Source of the DNA: Lucinisca nassula
Lineage: Eukaryota > Mollusca > Bivalvia > Lucinida > Lucinidae
Length of the DNA: 64,000 nt
Assembly (NCBI GenBank): GCA_963580285.1
Contig: OY757026.1
Location: 81,261,817 to 81,325,816 of the forward strand
Direction: 5' to 3'
Positions 10,610-23,235 of this stretch are shown in pieces; the stretch's first letter is position 1, and every line of letters begins with the position of its first letter. Below the pieces are notes generated by a model that was not told the DNA's origin, did not search any database, and saw only the letters and a program-made list of their open reading frames with translations. The position numbers and the translations under genes are program-made.

Positions 10610-12540
10610 ATGTGCATAATGTTGAGGGAGGTCTAAAAAGGTGAACTTCATACCAAATATCAACAAAGGCTATAATTTGAACAATCTTGGCAAGGGTCCA
10701 CTAGATGAAACTACACACCAACTATCAAAGACCTGGGCCTTGTGGTTTCAGGGAAGAAGATTTTTTTAAGATATTCGCAACACAAGCCTATGTAAAACCA
10801 ATTGGCCCGGGGCGGGGGCATTTTTGGCCTCAGGGCTATAATTTAAACAATCTTGATAGAGGTCCACTAGATGAAGCTTCACACCAAATATCAAAAACCT
10901 GGGTCTTGCTGTTTCAGAGAAGAAGATTTTCAAAGACTATCTCTATGTAAGTCTATGTAAAACCAAAGGGATCGGGGCGGGGGCATTTGTGCCCCAAGGG
11001 CTATAATTTGAACAATCTTGGTAGAGATCCACTAGATGTAGCTCCATACCAAATATATCAAAGACATGGGCCTTGCAGTTTCAGAGAAGAAGCTTTTTAA
11101 AGATTTCCCTACATAAGTCTATGTAAAACCAAAGGGTCTCCAGGCGGGGGCATTAATTTGAACAATTTTGATAGGTCCACTAGATGAAATATCACACCAA
11201 ATATCAAAGACCTAGCCCTTGTGGTTTCACAGATGAAGATTTTAAAGATTTTCCCTATATAAGTCTATGTAAAACCAAAGGGCCCAAAGGCGGGGGCATT
11301 TTTGGTCTCAGGGCTATAGTTTAATCAATCTTGGTAGAGGTCCAATAGATGAAGCTGCATACCAAATATCACAGACCTAGGCCTTGTGGTTTCAGAGGAG
11401 AAGATTTTTCAAGATTTTCCCTATTTAAATCTATATAAGGAGTGGGGGCATTTTGGTCCCAGGACTATTATTTCAACAATCTTGGTAGAGGTCCACAAGA
11501 TGAAGCTTCATACCAAATATCAAAGACCAGGGCCTTGCGGTTTCAGAAAAGAAGATTTTTAAAGACTTTCCCTATATAAGCACATGTAAAACCAAAGGAC
11601 CCAGAGGCGGGGGCATTTTTGGCCCCAGCACTATAATCTGAACAATCTTGGTAGGGGTCCACTAGGTTAAGCTTTATACCAAATAGCAAAGACCTGGGCC
11701 TTGCGGTTTCAGAGAAGAAGATTTTTAAAGATTTTCCCAATATAAGCCCATGTAAAACCAAAGGGCCCCAGGCGGGTGCATTTTTGGCCCATGCACTATG
11801 ATTTGAACAATCTTGGTAGGGGTCCACTAGATGAAGCTTCAAACCAAATAGCAAAGACCTGGGCCATTCGGTTTCAGAGAAGATTTTTAAAAACTTTCCC
11901 TAAATAAGCCCATGTAAAACCAAGGGCCCCGGGGCGGGGCATTTTTGGCCCAAGCACTATAATTTAAACAATCTTGGTAGGGGTCCACTAGATGAAGCTT
12001 CATACCAAATATCAAAGACCTGGGCCTTGCAGTTTCAGAAAAGAAGATTTTTAAAGCTTTTCCCTATAATATATAAGCCCATGTAAAACCAAGGGCCCCG
12101 GGGCGGGAACAATCTTGGTAGGGGTCAACTAGATGAAGCTTCATACCAAATAGCAAAGACCTGGGCCATTCGGTTTCAGAGAAGATTTTTAAAAACTTTC
12201 CCTATATAAGCCCATGTAAAACCAAGGGCCCCGGGGCGGGGCATTTATGGCCCCAGCACTATAATTTGAACAATCTTGGTAGGGGTCCACTAGATGAAGC
12301 TTCATACCAAATATCAAAGACCTAGGCCTTGCGGTTTCAGAGAAGAAGATTTTTAAAGATTTTCCCAATATAATCCTAAGTAAAAACAAAGGGACCTGGG
12401 GCGGGGGCATTTTTGGCCCCAGCACTATAATTTGAAAAGCCTTGGTAGGGGTCCACTAGATGAAGTTTCATACCAAATATCAAAGACCTGGACCTTGTGG
12501 TTTCAGGGAAGAAGATTTTTTAAGTTTTCGGCGAAAAAAA
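10610..12540 (+). repeat. T1 core array A, about 150-bp units
   Basis: Units contain GGCGGGGGCATTTTTGGCC, CAATCTTGGTAGGGGTCCAC and ACCAAATATCAAAGACCTGG. They diverge by substitutions and small deletions; one unit near 12110 lacks part of its sequence. Confidence 0.8.
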
Positions 12541-13110
12541 TCTATTTTTGGCTCCTGTGACCTAGATCTGCAACGGACTGGAACCATTTGAACAACTTTG
12601 AAAGGGGACCATATAAGGATCATTCCTGTGAAGGTCATTCCTGTGAAGTAATTTCAAAATCCATCAACTGGTTGAGGAGAAGAAGTCATTTAAAGGTTTT
12701 TCTATTTTTAGCTCTGGCGGCCATTTTGCACCCGAGCAGAACAGTATGAGCAACTTTGGTAGTGGGTCACCAGAGGAACATTCCTGTGAAATAATTTCAA
12801 AATCCATCTACTGGTTAAGGAAAAGAAGTCCTTTAAAGGTTTTTCTATGTTTAGCTCTGGTGGCCATTTTCTTCACCCGAGCGGAACGGTATGAGCAATT
12901 TTGGTAGAGGGTCATCCAAGGAACATTCCTGTGAAATAATTTCAAAATCCATCTACTGGTTAAGCAGGAGAAGTCATTTAAAGGTTTTTTTTCTATTTTT
13001 AGCTCTGGCGGCCATCTTGTTCACCCGAGCGGAACAGTTTGAGCAATTTTGGTAGAGGATCACCCAAGGAGCTTTCCTGTGAAATTAGATCAAAATCTGT
13101 CCAGCAGTTT
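12540..13110 (+). repeat. T1 core array B, about 145-bp units
   Basis: About four units with TTTTTAGCTCTGGCGGCCAT, CGAGCGGAAC and GGAACATTCCTGTGAAATAA, related to the T7 unit. Confidence 0.8.
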
Positions 13111-13219
13111 TGGAGAAGACGTTGTTTAAAGCAAAAGTTGACGATGGGCGCACGGATGCAGGACAAAGACCGATCCCAAAAGCTCACCTTGAGCACTTCG
13201 TGCTCAGGTGAGCTAAAAA

Positions 13220-13590
13220 GGAGTCTTTTAAAAAAACATAATTTGCTCTATGAACTCCATTTCAGTCAGCTCCAGGGAAAACTGTCATTATCACATAGGC
13301 GAGAGCATTCTCGACAGAGCCTTTGCAGCACAGAGACATGTTGTGGAGACCTTGAAGAAGCCCAAGGGAAAATGTAATGCATCTGGCCCTATTAGTTGCC
13401 TTTGCAGGCTTCGATGATTGATTGATTGTTTGAGGTTTAACAACATGTCAACCCTTGTGGGTCATTTTGTGTCATGTCCCAGAGTCCCAGAGTAAGGGAG
13501 AAAAGAGATAGTAGAGGAGACAATAGTGAGAGACAGAGGAGGAAGAGGAAATTGAATGGAAGTGTAGAAACAGAAGAATATAAGAATCTG
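13220..13590. other. Unassigned, with R1-like tail
   Basis: 13415-13470 (TTGAGGTTTAAC..GTCAACCC..GGGTCATTTTG) resembles the tail of R1. The rest is purine-rich and unrecognised. Confidence 0.4.
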
Positions 13591-13726
13591 ATATGGGGTT
13601 CTGTTGTAGATGAGCGTTTCCAACCCGAGGGATGACCATGCTGAGCGGAACCGAGGTTAGCCGAGGTTCCGCTCAGCACGGTCATCCCGAGGGTTGGAAA
13701 CGCCCATCTACAACAGAACCCCATAT
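13591..13726. repeat. Long near-perfect palindrome
   Basis: Arms of about 62 bp, beginning ATATGGGGTTCTGTTGTAGA and mirrored at the right end, with three or four mismatches and a short centre around GAGGTTAGCC. It would form a strong cruciform or RNA stem. Confidence 0.85.
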
Positions 13727-13854
13727 TCGATTTTTTTTCTTGCACAACACCTCCGGTTAGTTTTGAGAGCTCGCACATGTATATTGCTTACAAAATAAAA
13801 GTAGTGCGGAAGTAGTTCCGGCAGTTGAATAGAATTGAAGCGCATTTATTTTAG

Positions 13855-13945
13855 TTGCCTGGGTCGGAACACCAGGGTCAGAACATAAATTTCTATCCCA
13901 GGGTAAAATCCCGGATTTCATTGTCTGGTGTGCAAGAAATAACAT
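13855..13945. repeat. Dispersed repeat R5, copy 1
   Basis: GGGTCGGAACACCAGGGTCA through TGTCTGGTGTGCAAGA, nearly identical to 29826-29910. Confidence 0.7.
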
Positions 13946-14130
13946 TTCTCCTCTACCCTTACCTGCTGCAATGATAGCAGGCCTTGTCCAATTGTAAACC
14001 AATACCACCAGTTGGACGCCCCAGTGATGCAAGATACACATCACCTTTGCCTCACCCAACCACCCCAGCAGGCTTCGCTGAACCATGTCTGAGCATTTAT
14101 GTGATAAAGTCTCTTTTTCTCATGATTTTG

Positions 14131-14430
14131 TTAGAATTGAGGCTTTATGTCCCCATCAACACCATTTAAGTCATTTTGGAGACATTGCTTCCATTTTTGT
14201 GGGACTTCTTCCTCAACACTAAGATGAAATGACATGACATCTCAAGCCCTGCCACCTAAACAAACAAAAAAGGGTTTATATGTAGGTACAGTTCAACTTG
14301 CACAACTTTGCCTGGGCAGGCTCAGTCCCTCTGAGCAGTTTACCAGTACTCATGTGCTGTAGGTTACAGCTCTGTGTGGAAGCATCATGTAGCCCAATCT
14401 ATTTCTCCAAGCCACAATGGGCAGAGGCCC
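14131..14430 (-). repeat. SINE-like repeat R1, diverged copy 3
   Basis: Same order of blocks as 7031-7326, with many substitutions. Confidence 0.55.
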
Positions 14431-14469
14431 CATTTTTCATGAGCAGTCTCAAATAAAAGACATGGTAAA

Positions 14470-14575
14470 ACTACAGGGCTTCTTCAGACTTTCCAATAAG
14501 TCTTTAAACCAAGGTCCCATCTCCACATGAGATTAGCTGTTGATGGGATGTAAAATGCAAACAAACAAATAATAA
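14470..14575 (+). repeat. tRNA-SINE, 5'-truncated body and tail
   Basis: GGCTTCTTCAGACTTTC, TCTTTAAACCAAGGTCCC and a GATGTAAAATGCAAACAAAC tail match the 3' half of the SINE at 42009-42172. Confidence 0.6.
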
Positions 14576-14738
14576 AAGGCGGAATAAAAATATATATTAA
14601 AGAAAAGGTAGAAAATATAACAAATTAAACACATATTACATAACATATTCTATGCACTAAGGTAAAAATGTAACTACCGGGTACATGTACAACAAATATA
14701 TACAATATTCAATCTATTTACCACACATGGGAATCACA
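14576..14738. other. Unassigned AT-rich stretch
   Basis: No recognisable feature. Confidence 0.4.
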
Positions 14739-15018
14739 TTACGAAAACACGCCTATACAAATACATTGCCACCTTTATCGCCGAAAAAAATGAATATTTT
14801 ACTAAGAAAAATTACGATATTTTTCTTATTTCTGCTCAAAATATAGATTGTTGGTACTCGTTAGAACCGCCTCATCGAGGCGGTTCTAACGAGTACCCAC
14901 AATCTATATTTTAGAGCAGAAATAAGAAAAAATAAGGTTTACCCCTGCAAACCCCAGTTTTACTATATAAAAGTGGGGTTCGAGGGGGTCAAAATTATAT
15001 AGGCGTGTTTTCGTGATG
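14739..15018. mobile_element. MITE M1, well-preserved copy
   Basis: Terminal inverted repeats ACGAAAACACGCCTATA / TATAGGCGTGTTTTCGT. The centre (about 14820-14931) is a palindrome with arms of about 53 bp meeting at CCGCCTCATCGAGGCGG. Confidence 0.8.
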
Positions 15019-15129
15019 ACACACCAAAAGCATTTTTAGAAATGTTTTACAATGATCCACTGTGCATAGCAACAGATAACGGTATTTTGTGATAATTCAA
15101 GGATAGTTTTTGTCAATTCTCCATAAAAA

Positions 15130-15300
15130 CCTATGTTGTGGGTATCATTAGAACCGCCTTGGTGATGATGATGATTTTGTGTTTAACGATGCGTCAACCC
15201 ACTTTGCGAGTCATAAGCGTCAATCGGTTAATGATCAAAAGAACCACCTCGATAAGGGGCTGCTAATGAATACCCACAACATAGGTTTATATGTAGAAAT
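15130..15300. mobile_element. Palindromic MITE disrupted by a retroposon tail
   Basis: Arms AACCTATGTTGTGGGTA and TACCCACAACATAGGTT are separated by about 85 bp beginning with ATGATGATGAT, resembling a 5'-truncated retroposon tail on the minus strand inserted at the loop. Confidence 0.55.
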
Positions 15301-15382
15301 AAGGAAAACTATCCTTCAGTTATCACAGGTAAGGTGGGTATTTAGTGATAAATGGAGGACAGTTTTTGTCAATTCTCAATAA

Positions 15383-15455
15383 AAACCTATGTTGTGGGTA
15401 TTCATTAGAACCACCTCAGCGAGGTGGTTCTAATGAATACCCACAACATAGGTTT
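15383..15455. repeat. Perfect palindrome, 35-bp arms, 3-base spacer
   Basis: AAACCTATGTTGTGGGTATT.. mirrored exactly around AGC; intact relative of the disrupted copy at 15130. Confidence 0.85.
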
Positions 15456-16167
<712 letters not shown>

Positions 16168-16269
16168 GAAATCAAAGTCTTTGTAAACACCAGAAGTAAA
16201 CTGGTTATGCCAAGGTATTGAGATCAAAACTGCCTGACTAGTCATAACACACCTTCAGTAAGACAAGTC

Positions 16270-16569
16270 CATTAATCCAGCTGTTTACCGTTAACTATCC
16301 CAAATTTGGGACACACAGAAATTTTCAATGTATTCCAGTAGAATGGAAGACAGTGAGGACCCCCACCAGACCGCCCCAGTAGCCGTCTGATCCGGGTCCA
16401 CACTGTCAGCACATGTTGGTCTGGCGGACAATGAAGACCCCGATCAGACCGCTCCATATGAGCAGTCCGATCAGGCCCCACACAGTCCACACAGGTTAGT
16501 CAGGCAAGCAGCGAAGACCCAGATCAGACCGCTCCTCTGAGATCAGCTTGATCTGGATCTGCACAGCCC
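16270..16569. repeat. Repeated CAGATCAGACCG-type stem repeat
   Basis: Three related blocks with GAAGACCC(C/A)GATCAGACCGC motifs; probably a MITE related to M4/M8. Confidence 0.5.
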
Positions 16570-16760
16570 GCATGATTTATTTATATGCAAGTCCATCCCA
16601 AACATAGGACAAAATCCACGGTATGTATTACTGCCTTAGATTAAAGGCAAAAGTCCATATTATTATGCATATTATTATGCAGTAATTAGTCCACAGTCTC
16701 TAAACATTCCTGCCTTAGATAAGGCAAAAGTCCATCTGATTATGCATTAATTAGTCCACA

Positions 16761-19700
16761 TTAAACATGCCTGAAAATTTCCCTGAAAGTCTTCAGCACA
16801 ACTTTGCAGTATTTAGCCACTTTAAAAAGAAGCTGATTGTCATTTGAGCACATAATATTTTCAAATTTCACAGTATTAGGCCTGGAAAACATATCTCTTG
16901 GCAAGTAAATCCTTCTTAAATCATCAAAATAAGAGCATTCCATCACATAGTGGTATTCATCACCCAGTTTATGCATAAAACATAATTCACAAAACCTATC
17001 ATCACGTGCTATCCCTTCATATCTACCCCATTCAATAGGAAATTTATGATTTAATGATCTAAAATGAAAAAGGCTAAAGCCAAATCATCTGGTAAAATTC
17101 CAAAGTACTTTTCAAGTCCAAAATTATACTTAAAAATCCTATAATTTAAACACTTAGGAGACTGAAAAACTGACTCCTTCCATGAACATTTGTAAATCTC
17201 ATCAAGTTTGAGTTTAACAACTTTTGAAATATTTAATGGTGCTTCTTGGTTCAACCACAGTTGTTCTTTATCACAATCATGCAATATTTTCTTAATGCTC
17301 AAAAGCCACTTTGAGTGAAAAAGGCCCTTTTGGTGCATATTTAGCAAAATTTTGTATAATTTATATGATATTTTGTCGGTTTTACCATTTATTATCCTTT
17401 TCCAAAAAACAACCATTCTAGACCTGGTAGCAATACTAATAGGATAACGCCCAAGTTCACCGTATAACATTATATCCGGTGTAGATTTTTTAGCTTTCAA
17501 GATTATCTTATAAAACTGTATACAGAGTCTTTCAAGAATATCACAATTCTCAAACCCAGTCACTTCAGAACCATAAAGTAAGATACGGACTACTATACTA
17601 TCAAAAAGTTGAATTTGTATGTCAACTGGTAAATGGAGCCTTCTGGCCTTCCTAAGCACAGCAAACATAGACTTACGAGCCTGGTCAACTAATCTTTGGT
17701 TATGCTTCTGAAAACGTCCATTATAGGAAAACATTGCAGCCAGGTAGACAAAACTATCATCTATGTCCAGTTCTTGCCCATTATAAGTGAATACTGGATT
17801 GACTTGCAATTTTTTATTAGTAATAATAGTGACTTTGGTTTTGGTGGGGTTAACTTCCAAATCCCATGACTTACAGTATAAAAACATTGCATTTAAAGCA
17901 GCTTGTAACTCTTTATCAGACTCTGCCAAAATAACTGTATCGTCGGCGTATAACAGAATATATAATTTAAAATAGACCTCAATGTCTTCATTACTCAACA
18001 GAATCTTTGCCATGTCATTAACACTGTTCATGCCATTATAACCATGAGAAATAAACTCTGACAGATCATTCAAAAACAATGAAAAAAAAACTGGAGAAAG
18101 ATTTTCACCTTGTCGGACTCCTACATTACTGAAAAATGTTGTAGATTTCATATGGCCTTGTTTAACACATGACTTTGCACTAGCATATAAATTATGAATA
18201 ACTCTAAACATTTTACCATCTATGTTATTTGCAAGAAGTTTCTGCCACAAGTATGATCTGTTAACTGAGTCGAACGCTTTCTTGTAGTCAATAAAAGCAC
18301 AATATAATTTCTTGCCTCTAAAAAGGTAGAGGTCAATCAGACATTTCAGATTAAAAATGTGATCAGTTGTACTGTAATTTTTGCGAAAACCAGCTCGTTC
18401 TTTGCATAATATGTTCCTATTATCAAGATACTGATTCAGTCTGTAATTTAAAACAGCAGTAAACAATTTGCCAAAGCAACGAAGAATAGTTATTCCCCTG
18501 TAATTATCAGGGTTAGCTTTGTCCCCCTTATTTTTGTTAATTGGAGAGATAATTCCCTGTGACCAGGCCTCAGGTATAAAACCAGAAGAAAAAACTAAGT
18601 TGAATAGCTTTGTGAATGCAGATAGCATCTTTGTTTTAGAGTACTTCAAAAATTCATTTAAAATCAAATCAGAAGCGCAGGCTTTATTTACTTTGAGATT
18701 GTTTATGCTTTATAAAACTTCTTGGTCTGTTATCTCCGCATTAAGCTCGAAATTGTATTCAGAAACTTTTGAAGGATCTATTGTAGACAATGAGTCAGAA
18801 TTTTCAGTAGAAACAGTGTTTAGCTTCTTAAAATGCTTGGCAAATGCTTCTAAAGAAACTTTTTGAATTGTGTTTGCATTACTGCCATCAGCTTTATTTA
18901 ATAATTTCCAGTATTCCTTAGGATCTGCATTTTTTATTGAACGCAGCTTGTTTATAAATTTATTTTTATATTCATTAAATTGCTTATTGATACACTTCTT
19001 GTAAGCCTTACTAGCTTCTGCAAGGGAATGAAAATTTTCAACATTATTTACACGTCTTCTGTGATTTTTAGTACGTCTATATTGCAAACGCAGACGCTGA
19101 CATTCCTGGTTGAACCAAGGGCGCTTTATAGGTTTACAAGTGATTTGTTTTGGCTGCTTGGTTTTGACGGTACTGTGTTTAATCATCCCTGCAGCACCAG
19201 CCGCATTGAAGAGCAAGGAAGAGCACTGAGATACGTAAAATTCTACATTTTCTTTGGTAAAATCATTTTGGGACAATGAGTCAAGATTCTCATTAAACTG
19301 ATTAATATCATGAGAATTCAAATGTTGCAAAAAGATATCTCCAGCTTCTTGGCTCCAAAAAGATTTTGTTATGACTGTGTCTTCAGTATTATGATTTAAC
19401 TGTTCTGTTTCAGAAAAAGTATGTCTCAATGATAAATAAATACCACTATGCGCATCACTTACCATTGGATCAAAGGGTAAAATTTCAAAATCCTTAATTG
19501 CAGTAAACAATAATGGAGACAATATTGCGTAGTCAATGACTGAGGTACCTTTACAGGTTTTGTTGCCAAGAAATTTGTCTTTGCCAAGGCGACCGTTAGC
19601 TATACAAAGATTAAATGATTTACACACTTCAAGTAAACGTTTTCCATAATTATTCACTTGTGCACGGTTGGAATTATGTCTTTTAGTGGGAAAACCTAGG

Positions 19701-20401
19701 TCCCGAATAGAAGTTCTACCAAGTTCATCATTTGGGTTGTTGCTGAGCAACATTTGTTCAATATTGTCATCTAGGGACACAAAATCCTGCTCATTTCCAG
19801 TTCTTGCATTAAAGTCACCCAGTAAACAGATCTGAAGCTCATTACTGGGATTAAGTTCTATTAGATCTGCTTCTAGTGTATCAAAAATTGAAATGTTACT
19901 GTAATTACTGCCCTCTGGCGGAATGTAAGAAACACAAAATAAAACATGTGAACACATTAAACTAGAAAACCAGTAAAAATTTTCACCATCATTTTTAACA
20001 ACTTTGATGGAATCATATACATCCTCACTGACCACAACTGAAATCCCACCTGATTTTTAACGAGCATTAGCTCTGGTTATATTTGGGAGACCTCTAAAAC
20101 CATTAAGTGAAATGGTATCATAGACATCAAAACGTGTTTCCTGGAAACAAATGATGTTATATTTATCAACAAATTTTTCAAAATCAGGGGTTTTGATTTT
20201 ACTGTTTAACCCTCCAACATTAATTGATAAAATATTTAAACATGTTTGAATATCAGAATAAATGATCGTGTCGTCTTCCGAATAAATTTCAGTAACATCT
20301 GAGTGATCTGACAAATTATCAGACAAAATACTGGAACTCCCAGATAAATTGTGTGGATTATCATCAACTAAATCAGGTGTAAAACCGTCGTGGTCAGTCA
20401 A
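16761..20401 (-). pseudogene. LINE ORF2: endonuclease, reverse transcriptase, C-terminal Cys/His region
   Basis: One reading frame covers about 20401-17090 with only two in-frame TAA codons (20057-20059 and 18710-18712). A one-base shift in the T-rich stretch near 17080-17100 joins the last part. Endonuclease: CFQETRFD, LLGDFNARTGNE and VSDAHSG motifs are present. RT: NPDNYRGITIL, AFIDYKKAFDSVN, GVRQGENLSPVFFSLFLNDL and the catalytic LLYADDT (about 17939-17953) are intact. The C-terminus has RFCELCFMHKLGDEYHYVMEC, a Cys/His motif typical of LINEs, and stops at 16761. With three lesions it is inactive, but it is young enough that all catalytic motifs remain. Confidence 0.88.
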
Positions 20402-20590
20402 GTCTGGATAATAACTTTCTTCTCCCCTCTACATCAGGGTATCCAAAGTTAGTAATATCAATCTCGTCAATGCCTATCTTGAACAGGTCGTTCTCGAGAG
20501 TCACGTTCCCGGGGTTTGTGATGTAAACCCAGATAAGATGGCTTCTGCAGAGGCCAACCAATCTGGACCTACACTTGGTGAATATATAGG
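20394..20590 (-). pseudogene. LINE ORF1, C-terminal remnant
   Basis: Directly upstream of ORF2 a frame reads LVGLCRSHLIWVYITNPGN..GYPDVEGRRKLLSRLD and stops with TGA at 20394-20396, overlapping the start of the ORF2 frame by a few bases. Such overlap is common between ORF1 and ORF2 in LINEs. The rest of ORF1 is missing, so the element is 5'-truncated. No domain was recognised in this short piece. Confidence 0.55.
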
Positions 20591-20689
20591 AATAAATTAC
20601 AGTAAAAATCCTAAATATTCAGACACCTTGACAACCTGCTGTAATTCTCCTAAATTTTTAAAAAGTTTGTTTTGAAATCCAGCAAGCAT

Positions 20690-21225
20690 GTCCAGAAAGT
20701 GGAGTCATATTGGCAAATGGTGTAGACCCTGATCAGACTGCTCTTCAGAAGTCTGATCTGGGTCTGCACTGTTTCCTCAGGCCAGTCTGTCCCAATACCA
20801 GGCCTCATACTGACGAAGCTTTTCCATGCCTGAAAGGCTCAATTTTGCAGCCTTAACCCTTATCCTGCCAAACACGACAATCATTACATTTGCAAACAAT
20901 GTAGATCCAGATCAGATGGCTTCTGAAGAAGCCATCTGATCAGGATCTACACTGTTTGTTATTCAGTTTGTATATCAAGTAATTTGATTGGCTGATAGTC
21001 AGAATTGGATGTGGCTAAATAAATTAAGGTTAAATTGCCATTTTAATAAACAGAATATAGGGGGAAAAATAAAAATCAACAAGCCTGAAATTAAGAAAAA
21101 ATTCAAGCTCTGAAAGCCTGAAATCCTGCAAATGCCTGAAAAATATGAGGCCTGCAATACTTAGGATCCTTACGGACATCAAGTAATTTGATTGGTTGAT
21201 TCAGCAGAACAAGGGTTAAAGAGGG
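20690..21225 (+). mobile_element. Repeat R7 carrying an M4 MITE
   Basis: A repeat rich in the words CCTGAAA/AGGCCTG, present in reverse orientation at 56945-57345. M4 lies at the same place in both copies. Confidence 0.6.
20857..21033. mobile_element. MITE M4
   Basis: TAACCCTTATCCTGCC start, stem GATGGCTTCTGAAGAAGCCATC, AAGGTTAA end. Confidence 0.75.
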
Positions 21226-21297
21226 ATAACAAAAATGTACAGACTTTATTCACCTTATTTGCAATACCTGCTGGTTCCTAGTCTGAAGGTTATCAGT

Positions 21298-21390
21298 GTT
21301 GGAAAAAACAGGTAACCAGACCCCCTTTCCTTGAAAGGTCAGGGGGGGCGGGGGGGGGGGGGGGGGGGTTGGTTACCTGTTTTTCCAATA
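21298..21390. repeat. Inverted repeat around a G-run
   Basis: GGAAAAACAGGTAACCA and TGGTTACCTGTTTTTCC flank a G-run (21343-21368). Confidence 0.7.
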
Positions 21391-21729
21391 TTGACAATGT
21401 GCAAGCTGGGAGCCAGCAAATAATGCAAATATGGTGAATAGAATAAAATGACCATAAATAGTCATTTTTCTGTAATATCTTTTTTTTTATTGTATATGAC
21501 ACAGTTGTTTAGCTAATACCTTCCGATCACAAGATTAGTGTTGTAAAGAGGTTGTGTTGCATCTGATAAAGGTTAACCAATGTTGGCGGAAAACTCATAA
21601 AGGGGTAATTTGGCAAAGAGGTTGTGTTGCATCTGGTAAAAATGAATGAAGTGTCTGTGAATACAAGGATTTATGTAACTTGTTTGTCATAATCAGAGAT
21701 CAATAATTTCAGACTTCAAGTTATACTTT
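21391..21729. other. Unassigned stretch
   Basis: No gene. AAAGAGGTTGTGTTGCATCTG occurs twice, about 70 bp apart (21545 and 21615). Confidence 0.4.
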
Positions 21730-21915
21730 TCCTATGTAAACTCCAAACATAGGTTGTGGGTTCTTGTTAGAACCGCCTCATTGAGGCGGTTCTAACAAGT
21801 ACTCACAACCTATGTCTTAGAGCGGAAAAAAGCAAAATAATGTATACCCCTGTAAACCCCAGTTTTCTCTATATAGAGTGAGGTTTAAGGTGTTCATTTC
21901 ATGGACTTTGGTGGT
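21730..21915. mobile_element. MITE M2, core and right half
   Basis: Palindrome AACCGCCTCATTGAGGCGGTT with ACATAGGTTGTGGGT arms and an M2 right flank. Confidence 0.65.
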
Positions 21916-22007
21916 AGATGGATAGACCGGTAAAACTATCTGCCCTTCCCAGCAGTCTTCAAATGGCGGAGGCATAAAATTCAAAGTGCACTGTATGGTA
22001 AAGTTGT

Positions 22008-23235
22008 TTTTTAGCTCACCTGAGCCTTTAGGCTCATAGGTGAGCTTATAGTATAGCCATGGTCCGTCGTCCGTCCGTCCGTCGTCCGTCCACCATTTTC
22101 AAAGATCTTCTTCTCCTATACTGCAAGGCCAATCAAAGCCAAATTTCATATGGAGCCTCAGTGGGATGGGGGAACGAAAGTTTGTTCGCGGGGTCTGGAT
22201 CACATGACCAAGATGGCCGCCATGCCCATATATGGTAAAAAGCCTTCAAAAATCTTCTTCTCCAGAACCATAAGGCCAGTGGCCTTGAAACTTGGCATGT
22301 AGCATATGGTACTCGGGCCCATCATAGTTTGTACAAATGGTGACCCTTGGTTGACCTTGACCTATTTTACAGCAATGTCAAATTTGCCACCTTAGGCTTT
22401 TGCATGGGGCAAAGTGAAAATTATGGATTTATAGGAAACCATTGAAGACAGTGTCACCAAAATTTGTAGATCAGGTAAAGTAACTGAATACATGAAGATC
22501 TATGGGTGATAAAGGTCAAGGTCATTCATTGGCCTTAGACCCAAGATGGCCGCCATGCCCATATATGGTAAAAAACTTTCAAAAATCTTCTTCTCCAGAA
22601 CCATAAGGCCATTGGCCTTGAAACTTGGCATGTAGCATATGGTACTCGGGCCCATCATGGTTTGTACAAATGGTGACCCTGGGTTGACCTTGACCTATTT
22701 TACAGCAATGTCAAATTTGCCGACTTAGGCTTTTGCATGGGGCAAAGTGAAAATAATGGATTTATAGGAAACCATTGAAGACAGTGTCACCAAAATTGGT
22801 AGATCGGGTAAAGTAACTGAATACATGAAGATCTGTGGGTGAGAAAGGTCAAGGTCATTCATTGGCCTTAGACCCAAGATGGCCGCCATGCCCATATATG
22901 GTAAAAAGCCTTCAAAAATCTTCTTCTCCAGAACCATAACGCCAGTGGCCTTGAAACTTGGCATGTAGCATATGGTACTCGGGCCCATCATGGTTTGTAC
23001 AACTGGTGACCCTGGGTTGACCTTGACCTATTTTACAGCAATGTCAAATTTGCCGACTTAGGCTTTTGCATGGGGCAAAGTGAAAATAATGGATTTATAG
23101 GAAACCATTGAAGACAGTGTCACCAAAATTTGTAGATCAGGTAAAGTAACTGAATACATGAAGATCTATGGGTGAGAAAGGTCAAGGTCATTCATTGGCC
23201 TTAGACCAAGGTCATTCAGGATCCATATTTCAGAT
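22008..23235 (-). mobile_element. Satellite-cored element T2 with hairpin end
   Basis: Begins TTTTTTAGCTCACCTGAGCC; hairpin at 22013-22046 mirrors the right end of T1, so this copy is in reverse orientation. A GTCCGTCC-rich stretch follows, then three units of a 333-bp repeat (unit starts at 22211, 22544, 22877). The far end was not recognised. Confidence 0.65.
22211..23209 (-). repeat. 333-bp tandem array, three units
   Basis: Units begin AGATGGCCGCCATGCCCATA; the period is 333 at both junctions and divergence is low. Confidence 0.9.

Larger units (their letters stand above)
10518..13219 (+). mobile_element. Satellite-cored element T1
   Basis: Left end ACAAGAGGGCCATGATGGCC (a palindrome) followed by CTGGATCGCTCACCTGATCC. 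Right end is a hairpin, GCTCACCTTGAGCAC-TTC-GTGCTCAGGTGAGC at 13182-13213, then TAAAAA. Both ends recur on T7. The core has two kinds of tandem unit: about 13 units of roughly 150 bp (10610-12540) and about four of roughly 145 bp (12540-13110). Architecture resembles 'pearl'/Helitron-type non-autonomous elements of bivalves; the class is inferred. Confidence 0.7.
16570..20600 (-). mobile_element. APE/RT-type LINE, nearly complete
   Basis: Non-LTR retrotransposon on the minus strand with the end of ORF1, an endonuclease/RT ORF2 and a 3' UTR. In the UTR, a segment with GGACTTTTGCCTTA(T)..TCTAAGGCAG occurs twice (about 16630-16760). The outer ends are approximate. The clade is not assigned; the CEK-type endonuclease and the YRGI..RQGE RT motifs exclude L1. 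Confidence 0.85.

Noticed and set aside
10518..13219. CRISPR-like regular repeats
   Set aside because: Units are about 150 bp, diverged and contiguous without unique spacers; the genome is eukaryotic.
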